From contig DHRN01000065.1 of the NCBI GenBank assembly GCA_002411175.1, positions 1 through 28,104 of the forward strand: DNA of 28,104 nt. Direction: 5' to 3'. Shown piece by piece: positions 16,588 to 23,123 of the stretch; the first letter of the stretch is position 1; each line of letters opens with the position of its first letter. The position numbers were made by a program, and so were the translations under genes. The DNA comes from Anaerolineaceae bacterium UBA5311. Lineage in GTDB: Bacteria > Chloroflexota > Anaerolineae > Anaerolineales > Anaerolineaceae. The notes below the pieces were generated by a model that had not been told where the DNA came from, searched no databases, and was given only the letters and a program-made list of their open reading frames with translations.

Positions 16588-17463
16588 ATGTCCCGTGAAG
16601 TGAAAATTGGCAATCGCTGGGTGGGGGATGGTCATCCAACCTACGTTATTGGTGAAATTGGCATCAACCATAACGGTGATATCGAGGCAGCCAAAACCCT
16701 GATGAAGGCTGCCAAAAGAGCCGGAGTTGACGCGGTTAAGTTTCAAAAACGCACCCCCGAGATTTGCGTCCCACTGGAACAACAATCTCAGATGAGAGAT
16801 ACCCCCTGGGGTTACATCAGCTACCTGGAATATCGCTACAAAGTTGAATTCGACCGCGCTGCCTACCAGGAAATTGATCGGTATGCCAGGGAATTGGGTA
16901 TCGATTGGTTTGCATCTTCCTGGGATCTCCCTTCGCTCGAATTTATTGAGCAATTTGACCCTGTTACTCACAAAATCCCTTCAGCGCTGCTGACCGATAA
17001 AGAGTTGCTGCGAGCCTGTCGTGATACTGGGAAAACCCTGATCGTTTCCAGCGGCATGTCCACCATGGAGGAAATAAATGAGGCAATGGAAATAGTAGGC
17101 GAAGACAACCTGGTGCTCTGCCATACTACCAGTTCCTATCCATGCCCCCCCGAAGAGCTGAATCTGCGCATGATCCAGACACTTAAAGACCAATTCCGAT
17201 GTCCAATAGGCTATTCCGGACATGAGGTCGGTTTGGTTCCTTCTGCTGTGGCGGTCGCCCTCGGGGCTTGCCTGGTGGAACGCCATATCACGCTCGATCG
17301 TGCCATGTGGGGTTCGGACCAAAGCGCATCCGTTGAACCTCAGGGGCTGGTCACGTTGGTCAAATACATCCGGGTCACAGAAAAATCGCTTGGGGATGGC
17401 GTAAAACACGTTTACGATAGTGAACAATCTTCAATTAAAAAACTCAGGCGGTTTAGTCAATAA
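16588..17463 (+). CDS. neuB: NeuB-type ulosonic acid synthase lacking SAF domain
   Basis: The 291-residue protein has only the TIM-barrel domain: IGEIGINHNGD, FQKRTPEI, KIPSALLTD, SSGMSTMEE, the metal ligands His212 (YSGHEVG) and His233 (ERHITLDR) with the expected 21-residue spacing, and MWGSDQSAS. Typical bacterial NeuB runs to about 340-350 residues because of a C-terminal SAF domain that completes the active site; here it is missing, and the gene ends directly at the next start. Short NeuBs without SAF are known, so this is probably not a truncation. GAGGAG at 16574-16579 precedes the ATG. It likely makes the product activated by the preceding NeuA-HAD protein. It differs clearly from the neuB at 6852, so two products are possible. 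Confidence 0.92.
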   Translation: MSREVKIGNRWVGDGHPTYVIGEIGINHNGDIEAAKTLMKAAKRAGVDAVKFQKRTPEICVPLEQQSQMRDTPWGYISYLEYRYKVEFDRAAYQEIDRYARELGIDWFASSWDLPSLEFIEQFDPVTHKIPSALLTDKELLRACRDTGKTLIVSSGMSTMEEINEAMEIVGEDNLVLCHTTSSYPCPPEELNLRMIQTLKDQFRCPIGYSGHEVGLVPSAVAVALGACLVERHITLDRAMWGSDQSASVEPQGLVTLVKYIRVTEKSLGDGVKHVYDSEQSSIKKLRRFSQ

Positions 17464-19086
17464 ATGTCAAACCAAAGTATTTACAGGCGAATTCACACAC
17501 GCCTTCTGCGCGATTCCATACACCGGATGAACAACCTGGGCTTTCGCAGCGTCGCCAGGCAGGTGGAACGCAACTCTCCCAAATCAGAGGGCAAAAAACC
17601 GGTAATTTTCTTTGATGCCTCCACACGCCTGGAAGGGGTAAGCCTTAATGCCGGCTTTGCGCTCCTGGCAGCCTGGTCTCTGCAGCTGCAGGGAGTGCCC
17701 GTGGTCCATTTTGTTTGCACCTCCGGGATGCGCCCTTGTATCCTCGGAACAAACCGAAAGGACCCCGACGCCCGACCCCCGTGCGCTGGTTGCATGAAGC
17801 AATCCAGGGAGTTGCTGAGCTATTCCGACCTGGTCACCTTTCGCTTCTTGCCCAACGAAGAGCTGGACAGGTTGCTTGAGGGACTGAGTATTGAAGAACT
17901 AATGAACTTCGAAATGCAATCGATACCCCTGGGGCAGCTAACTCTCCCGGCAGTGCGCTGGATCTTACGACGTCACGCACTCGAGGACGATGCAATTACC
18001 TTGCGGCTCTACCGCAACTATATCAAATCAGCCTGGTCGTTGGCTATCCAGTTTGAGCTGCTGATTCTCGAGCATGACCCGCAGCAGGTGGTAGTTTTCA
18101 ATGGGATGCAGTATCCCGAAGCGACAGCGCGCTGGATTGCGCGTAAACACGGCATCAGGGTAATCTCTCATGAAGTCGGGCTGATGCCTTTCACCGGCTA
18201 TTTCACCGAAGGTGATGCCACGGCGTATGATCTCGACATCCCCGAATCGTTTGAATTAGACCAGGAACAGAATGAAAAGCTCGATGGCTACCTGACCGCT
18301 CGTTTCAAAGGCGATTTCCACATGGCTGGGGTTCAGTTTTGGCCAGAAATGAGCGAACTGACGCCTGAATTCCGGCAGACCGCCCGGCGTTTTGACCACG
18401 TCGTTCCCGTTTTCACCAATGTAATTTTTGATACCAGCCAACCTCATGCCAACGTAATCTTTGAAGATATGTTCGCCTGGCTGGATGAGGTGCTGGAAGT
18501 AGCAAAAAACCACCCACAAACGCTTTTTGTGATCCGTGCCCATCCGGACGAATCCCGCCCGGGCAAAGCCAGCGAACAATCGGTAGAACAATGGGCGCAA
18601 AACCGCGGCATTTCCACCTTAAAAAACGTGCACTTCATCCCGCCGCATGAATACATCAACTCTTATGATTTGATCCGTATGGCGAAATTTGTGATGGTAT
18701 ACAACTCGACCATTGGTCTTGAGGCTTCCATCCTGGGCGCGTCGGTTCTTTCTGCCGGCAAAGCCCGCTATACTGCTTCTGACGTGGTCTGGCTGCCAAA
18801 AAGCAAAGCCGAATACCTCGGGACGCTAGAACAACTCTTAAGCTCAGACACTGTTCAAGCCCCGGTGTATTTCAAAACCAATGCCAGGCGGTTTTTGTAT
18901 TGGCAGCTTTATCGCTCTTCGCTCAGCTTTGAGGATTTCCTTGAACCCGACGGCGTCTGGACGGGGTACGTAAAGCTGAAAGATTTTAGCTGGGAAGCTC
19001 TGCTGCCAGAGAATTCGCCCACACTGGCAACAATTAGCGATGGGATTATGAATAATGGCGATTTTATGCTTAAGGAGACTGGATGA
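17464..19086 (+). CDS. KpsS/KpsC-like (Capsule_synth type) GT-B glycosyltransferase
   Basis: The protein has 540 residues and starts directly after the neuB stop codon. An N-terminal segment has a distinctive cysteine cluster (CTSGMRPCILG, then CAGCMKQS). The GT-B second lobe carries IRAHPDES with His360 and YDLIRMAKFVMVYNSTIGLE around 400-420, matching the KpsS/KpsC/LipB-type capsule transferases. It is a paralogue of the protein at 2377, with HP and (T/S)T-x-G motifs at nearly the same positions, but low identity by eye. It sits between neuB and a second NeuA-like gene, which supports use of a CMP-activated acidic sugar. The cysteines could bind metal or belong to another fold; their role is unknown. 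ATGA overlaps the next gene. Confidence 0.78.
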   Translation: MSNQSIYRRIHTRLLRDSIHRMNNLGFRSVARQVERNSPKSEGKKPVIFFDASTRLEGVSLNAGFALLAAWSLQLQGVPVVHFVCTSGMRPCILGTNRKDPDARPPCAGCMKQSRELLSYSDLVTFRFLPNEELDRLLEGLSIEELMNFEMQSIPLGQLTLPAVRWILRRHALEDDAITLRLYRNYIKSAWSLAIQFELLILEHDPQQVVVFNGMQYPEATARWIARKHGIRVISHEVGLMPFTGYFTEGDATAYDLDIPESFELDQEQNEKLDGYLTARFKGDFHMAGVQFWPEMSELTPEFRQTARRFDHVVPVFTNVIFDTSQPHANVIFEDMFAWLDEVLEVAKNHPQTLFVIRAHPDESRPGKASEQSVEQWAQNRGISTLKNVHFIPPHEYINSYDLIRMAKFVMVYNSTIGLEASILGASVLSAGKARYTASDVVWLPKSKAEYLGTLEQLLSSDTVQAPVYFKTNARRFLYWQLYRSSLSFEDFLEPDGVWTGYVKLKDFSWEALLPENSPTLATISDGIMNNGDFMLKETG

Positions 19087-19754
19087 AAATTGAAACAATC
19101 GTCGCCCTGGTGCCCATGCGGCATGACTCCAGCCGAGTACCAGGTAAAAATTACCGACCGATGTGCGGAAAACCACTCTATGCCCATATCATTGAGACCT
19201 TGCTCGTCTGCGGTGAGATCAACCAGGTAGTGGTGGATACTGACTCTCCGATCATTGAGGAAGGGCTTGCCAAAGACTATCCCCAGGTGACGGTGCTCAT
19301 ACGTCCTGAACATTTGCGCGCCGACACAACCCCGACGAACGAAATCCTGATTCATGACACCGGGCTCGTGCCCTCAGATCTTTATCTGCAAACCCACAGC
19401 ACAAACCCGCTGCTAAAATCCGCCACAATATCAAGCGCTATCGCAAAATTGCGCAGTTTCTACCCGGAACACGATTCGCTTTTCAGCGTCACCCGCCTGC
19501 AAACCAGGCTCTGGGATCAGCTCGGTCGTGCTGTCAACCATAACCCGGCAACGCTCCTGCGCACCCAGGACCTGCCCCCAATTTATGAAGAAAATTCCTG
19601 TATCTACCTTTTCACCCGCGAAACGCTGCTCACACGCCGTAACCGGTTGGGCGAACGCCCGTTACTATTTGAGATGGACCCTTTCGAAGCCATTGATATA
19701 GACGAAGAACTGGACTTCACCATCGCTGAAACTTTGATGCAAAATCTAAAATAA
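19083..19754 (+). CDS. NeuA-like cytidylyltransferase (single domain)
   Basis: The 223-residue protein belongs to the acylneuraminate cytidylyltransferase group but has a variant signature: VPMRHDSSRVPGKNYRPMCG instead of the RGGSKGIPRKN run in the NeuA encoded at 15347. LQTHSTNPLL takes the place of the usual QPTSPLR, and EAIDIDEELDF closes the domain. It should activate some sugar acid or related substrate with CTP. It overlaps the KpsS-like gene by ATGA and is followed by a 2-hydroxyacid dehydrogenase and an SDR, suggesting a separate substrate from that of NeuA-HAD. The substrate is unknown. Confidence 0.85.
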   Translation: MKIETIVALVPMRHDSSRVPGKNYRPMCGKPLYAHIIETLLVCGEINQVVVDTDSPIIEEGLAKDYPQVTVLIRPEHLRADTTPTNEILIHDTGLVPSDLYLQTHSTNPLLKSATISSAIAKLRSFYPEHDSLFSVTRLQTRLWDQLGRAVNHNPATLLRTQDLPPIYEENSCIYLFTRETLLTRRNRLGERPLLFEMDPFEAIDIDEELDFTIAETLMQNLK

Positions 19755-19764
19755 TCGAGGAATT

Positions 19765-20742
19765 ATGAGAACTGTTCTGATCACTGCCCCTTATATCTTG
19801 CCCGTAATGCACCGATTTATCCCCATCCTGGAGTCTTTTGGGCTCAATTTGGTTTTCCCGGAAGTGAATGAGCGGCTCGACCCGGATGAAATTTTGCGAT
19901 TTGCCGGTCAGTTTGAAGGCACCATCTGTGGAGATGACCGTTATACTGCTGAGGTAATTGCTGCCTGCTCCCCTCAATTAAAAGTCTTGTCGAAATGGGG
20001 CACCGGAATCGACGCGATTGATCAGGAAGCCGCAAACAAGCATGGTGTCAAAGTATTCCGCACTCCTAATGCCTTTACTGTTCCAGTTTCCGAGAGCGTC
20101 ATGGCAAACATGCTCGCTTTTGCCCGGAATGTTCCCTGGATGGATTGTGCCATGAAGGCTGGCGAATGGAAGAAGATTTCCGGGCATACGCTGATGGAAT
20201 CCACCCTGGGCGTTGTTGGTGTTGGTAATATCGGCAAGGCGGTAATTCGGCGCGCGCGACCGTTTGGCATGAAGATTTTGGCAAACGACATTATCGAAAT
20301 CGAACCAGATTTCATTATCGAACAGCGAATCGAGATGACCAGCCTGCAGGACCTGCTCGAACGTTCCGATTACATTAGTCTGAATACTTCATTGAACCCC
20401 ACCTCCAGGCACCTGATCAACGCAGAAACCCTCAGGCGTGTCAAACAGACCGCGGTACTGATCAACACCTGCCGGGGACCGGTTGTCCATGAAGAAGCGC
20501 TGATCGAGGCTCTGCAGGAAGGTCGCCTGAGAGGAGCGGCGCTGGATGTTTTTGAGCAGGAACCACTGCCAGCAGACAGCCCGCTAAAAGAGATGGACAA
20601 CGTTTTGCTCTCACCGCACAATACCAACAGCAGCCCCTATTTCATGGAACGCATTCATTGGAACTCGATCCGCAACCTGTTGATTGGGCTCGACATTGCG
20701 GTTGGTGATGTGGATAGCCTCAAGGCAATGGAAAATAAATAG
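19765..20742 (+). CDS. D-isomer-specific 2-hydroxyacid dehydrogenase (SerA-like)
   Basis: The protein has 325 residues. NAD motif VGVGNIGKAV lies near 151-160, and the catalytic triad is visible as Arg237 in NTCRGPVV, Glu266 in VFEQEPLP and His285 in LLSPHNTN. The N-terminal catalytic part includes LSKWGTGIDAIDQ. No regulatory ACT domain follows, so it is unlikely to be the housekeeping phosphoglycerate dehydrogenase. Members of this family interconvert 2-keto and D-2-hydroxy acids. Located between a cytidylyltransferase and an SDR, it may prepare or modify a sugar acid that is then CMP-activated; this is inferred from neighbours. GAGG precedes the start. Confidence 0.9.
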   Translation: MRTVLITAPYILPVMHRFIPILESFGLNLVFPEVNERLDPDEILRFAGQFEGTICGDDRYTAEVIAACSPQLKVLSKWGTGIDAIDQEAANKHGVKVFRTPNAFTVPVSESVMANMLAFARNVPWMDCAMKAGEWKKISGHTLMESTLGVVGVGNIGKAVIRRARPFGMKILANDIIEIEPDFIIEQRIEMTSLQDLLERSDYISLNTSLNPTSRHLINAETLRRVKQTAVLINTCRGPVVHEEALIEALQEGRLRGAALDVFEQEPLPADSPLKEMDNVLLSPHNTNSSPYFMERIHWNSIRNLLIGLDIAVGDVDSLKAMENK

Positions 20743-20797
20743 CAGATGGAGTAAGTGAGATAATATTAGGTTTGTGATGAACGAAGTGGAGAGAAAT

Positions 20798-21562
20798 ATG
20801 ACTGAGAACAAGAAAACCCTCTTGATCACAGGGGCTGCCGGGGGTGTGGGACAAGCGACAGTCGCTTATTTTAACCAACGCGGATTTGGGGTGATCGGAG
20901 TGGATCGATCGCCGGTTTATCCTGGGTTTCCCATGGACGGACTTTACATCCAGGCAGATATCTCCCTCCAGGAAAACCTGGAAATGATTTATAAAAAAGC
21001 TGCTGACTTTTCTCCCTCTCTCGATGTCCTGGTTAACAATGCTGCTTACCAGGTGACCAAACCGCTGCTTGAAACCAGCCTGGAAGAATGGGATGCTGTA
21101 ATGGGCTCAAACCTGCGTTCGGTATTTTTGGGCGTCAAACTCGCCCATCCTTTGCTAAAAGCCAAAGCAGGTGGTGCGATTGTCAACGTTTCCTCTGTGC
21201 ATGCCGTGGCTACTTCTGCGAATATCGCTTCTTACGCAGCCAGCAAAGGTGGATTACTCGCACTGACTCGTGCCATGGCGATTGAGTTTGCGCCGGACAA
21301 CATCCGGGTCAACGCTGTGCTGCCTGGCGCCGTGGATACACCCATGCTTAGGGCTGGGTTTCACCGTGGACGCCTCGATGAGCCTTCTGAAGAAGCGCAG
21401 CTGGCAGCGCTGGCTGCGAAAACAGTCAACGGTCGCGTTGCCAACCCTGAAGAAATTGCTTCGGTGATCTACTTTTTGGCAGACAATTCCGCCTCGAGTT
21501 TTATTACCGGGCAGGGTTTGGTCGTGGATGGCGGGGCGACTTGCCGGCTCAGCACGGAGTAA
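20798..21562 (+). CDS. SDR family oxidoreductase
   Basis: The protein has 254 residues from ATG 20798, which follows GGAGAG; GTG 20774 and ATG 20777 give slightly longer alternatives. The layout is classical SDR: GAAGGVG at 12-18, VNNAAYQ, catalytic Ser133 in VNVSSVHA, Tyr146 and Lys150 in YAASKGG, and GLVVDGGATC at the end. It should oxidise or reduce a hydroxyl or keto group on a small substrate, probably the same one handled by the neighbouring 2-hydroxyacid dehydrogenase. It also resembles FabG-type 3-oxoacyl-ACP reductases, but its place within the glycan cluster makes that less likely. A 55-base A/T-rich spacer precedes it. Confidence 0.87.
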   Translation: MTENKKTLLITGAAGGVGQATVAYFNQRGFGVIGVDRSPVYPGFPMDGLYIQADISLQENLEMIYKKAADFSPSLDVLVNNAAYQVTKPLLETSLEEWDAVMGSNLRSVFLGVKLAHPLLKAKAGGAIVNVSSVHAVATSANIASYAASKGGLLALTRAMAIEFAPDNIRVNAVLPGAVDTPMLRAGFHRGRLDEPSEEAQLAALAAKTVNGRVANPEEIASVIYFLADNSASSFITGQGLVVDGGATCRLSTE

Positions 21563-21568
21563 ACTGGC

Positions 21569-22360
21569 ATGCCTCTGACCCTCAAAGACCGCTTCATGAC
21601 CTTCGCCCGACGCGGCTACGACGCTGTTCGTCGTATTCCCGGGCTGCCTGGCACATACCTGCATCCATGGCGCAGGCAATCGCGCCGAAAGCTGGCTGCA
21701 CTCAGAGATAGCCACAAAGGGGAACGCTGTTTTGTGATCGGCAACGGACCTTCACTGAAGATTACAGATTTGGGCAAACTTTCCAATGACTTTACGATTG
21801 GAATGAACCGCATCTTCCTGGCAGCAGATGAGTTGAATTTTTATCCTGATATCCTGGTTTGTGTTAACGATCTCGTGGTCGAGCAATCGGTGAGTGAATT
21901 TGAAAATCTGCAGATTCCCAAATTTTTCTCCTGGCGTGCCCGCAAATGGCTGACGATGGATCCATATACCCATTTTCTCTACACCACGTACACATCGCCG
22001 CGCTTCGCAGCGGATGTGAGCGGGCGGGTTTGGGAGGGCGCTACAGTTACCAATGTGTGCTTGCAGCTTGCCTACCATATGGGTTTTGAGGAAGTTATTC
22101 TCATTGGCGTGGACCACAGCTTTGCCACCAAGGGCACTCCCAACACAACGGTTGAGTCCAAGGGCGATGACCCCAATCATTTTTCGGCTGCATATTTTGG
22201 AAAAGGCTTCCGTTGGCAGCTGCCTGACCTCGAAACCTCCGAAATCGCTTATCGCATGGCTCGCGAAGCTTACGAAGCGGACGGTCGTCGGATTTTGGAT
22301 GCAACAATTGGTGGAAAATTGGATATCTTCGAGAAAATCGATTACAACAGCTTGTTTTAA
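21569..22360 (+). CDS. DUF115 (MptE-like) family protein, candidate ulosonate transferase
   Basis: The protein has 263 residues and no signal peptide. VIGNGPSL at 56-63 begins the core, followed by IGMNRIFLA, then GATVTNVCLQLAYHMGFEEV, LIGVDHSF, DDPNHFS and KGFRWQLPDL. This pattern matches DUF115 proteins, annotated variously as MptE-like or as part of motility accessory factor (Maf) proteins. Maf proteins are linked to transferring pseudaminic or legionaminic acid to flagellin, and the GNGPSL start also resembles GT42 sialyltransferases. As last gene of a ulosonic acid cluster it is a good candidate for a transferase using a CMP-sugar; no motility genes are present here. CGGAG lies eight bases before the ATG. 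The function is inference. Confidence 0.8.
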   Translation: MPLTLKDRFMTFARRGYDAVRRIPGLPGTYLHPWRRQSRRKLAALRDSHKGERCFVIGNGPSLKITDLGKLSNDFTIGMNRIFLAADELNFYPDILVCVNDLVVEQSVSEFENLQIPKFFSWRARKWLTMDPYTHFLYTTYTSPRFAADVSGRVWEGATVTNVCLQLAYHMGFEEVILIGVDHSFATKGTPNTTVESKGDDPNHFSAAYFGKGFRWQLPDLETSEIAYRMAREAYEADGRRILDATIGGKLDIFEKIDYNSLF

Positions 22361-22401
22361 CGTTTGTATACCAAATTTCGCAAGGAATGGCACCACCGGT
22401 T

Positions 22402-22458
22402 CGCCGGAACGGGACAAGCCGCGTTCCCTACGAATGATGGCTTCGTCGGAGCGGGATA
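22402..22458 (+). repeat. Intergenic repeat, copy 1
   Basis: The unit contains GGGACAAGCCGCGTTCCC at 22411-22428 and runs on through a 30-base stretch (22427-22456) that recurs exactly at 22791-22820. Bases 22411-22434 recur exactly at 22817-22840. Each unit mixes an arm such as CGCCGGAAC with CGTTCCCTACG. A related sequence lies in reverse orientation at 25744-25841. It looks like a dispersed intergenic repeat family of the genome. Confidence 0.8.
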
Positions 22459-22594
22459 ATTGCTCCTGAGTTTCTCACTTTAGTGTCCTGAATGTTTCTT
22501 CAAAACAGATTGGATTGGTACAAGGTTTATGGTTCAGCCACTACTTCCTGGGCTTGAAAATCTGTAGCATCAACATAACGGTACGGAACAAATA

Positions 22595-22796
22595 CCGTAG
22601 GGCGAGACGTCTGTACCAACGAAGTCGGTATTGGAGGTGCCGGCTATTTCAATTCGCGCGATAGTGATGCACCTCCAATCCGCCGACGTCTGTGGTCATT
22701 GTGTACGGCGGATTGAGGGGGAGCAACTTATCCGTCACACCAATCTCTCAACCCCCTCAATACACGGCTTCGCCGTTACAAACGTCTCGCCCTACG
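22595..22796. repeat. Nested inverted-repeat block
   Basis: Outer arms are CGTAGGGCGAGACGT at 22595-22609 and its exact reverse complement at 22782-22796. Inside are ATTGGAGGTGC (22630-22640) with GCACCTCCAAT (22669-22679), and ATTGAGGGGG (22712-22721) with CCCCCTCAAT (22752-22761). The block is about 200 bases long, has no coding frame of its own and is bordered by the 30-base direct repeat, as a small non-autonomous element might be. No transposase is present in the window. Confidence 0.65.
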
Positions 22797-22867
22797 AATG
22801 ATGGCTTCGTCGGAGCGGGACAAGCCGCGTTCCCTACGAAAGGCTGGCTTCGCCGGAAGGAGACAAG
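22791..22867 (+). repeat. Intergenic repeat, copy 2
   Basis: It begins with the 30 bases shared with copy 1, continues with the shared GGGACAAGCCGCGTTCCC stretch, and ends in a further degenerate unit (GGCTTCGCCGGAAGGAGAC). Internal units therefore recur about every 40 bases. Confidence 0.75.
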
Positions 22868-23023
22868 TGCTGCACGCTGCGCTCCCGGCATCATGACCAT
22901 GTCCCCAACAACAAAGTCGTCACATCAGCCATCCACCAATCTCTCGAGATCCTCATTTCAGTGTCGTGAAAAACACCTTTTTCCATGTTGAAATCAGATA
23001 CAACTTGTCTTGCAGGGGGTTGT

Positions 23024-23058
23024 ATCCATCTGCATGGATTCGTGTTTCACTTTATAAT
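23024..23058 (+). promoter_or_regulatory. Possible promoter and operator ahead of FkbM gene
   Basis: A perfect -10 hexamer TATAAT lies at 23053-23058, 65 bases before the ATG at 23124. The -35 position has no good match at 16-18 bases. An exact inverted repeat ATCCAT-CTGC-ATGGAT (23024-23039) lies just upstream and could be an activator or repressor site. This is a weak call. Confidence 0.35.
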
Positions 23059-23123
23059 CAACTAAAGTCTGAGCAGAGCAACAAATCAAAAACGAATATC
23101 ATTGTACCAATGAGGGATTATTC

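Larger units (their letters stand above)
22361..23123. other. 763-base non-coding, repeat-rich gap
   Basis: No believable gene lies here. A 99-codon open frame at 22692-22991 consists largely of translated repeats and has no ribosome site. The stretch contains two copies of a repeat unit (22402-22458 and 22791-22867), a nested inverted-repeat block between them, an imperfect 19-base motif at 22474-22492 and 22952-22970 (16 of 19 identical), and a promoter-like TATAAT at 23053-23058 ahead of the FkbM gene. It closes the glycan cluster. Confidence 0.7.

Noticed and set aside
16588..17463. Truncated neuB pseudogene
   Set aside because: The frame is intact, the metal ligands are present, a strong ribosome site precedes it, and short SAF-less NeuBs are known.
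19765..20742. Housekeeping phosphoglycerate dehydrogenase (serA)
   Set aside because: It lacks the C-terminal regulatory domain common in SerA and lies within a sugar-activation module with no serine pathway neighbours.
20757..20766. Promoter before the SDR gene at 20798
   Set aside because: GATAAT resembles a -10 box but no acceptable -35 lies at the right distance.
22692..22991. 99-codon open frame in the repeat-rich gap
   Set aside because: It translates the repeats, lacks a ribosome binding site and resembles no protein family.
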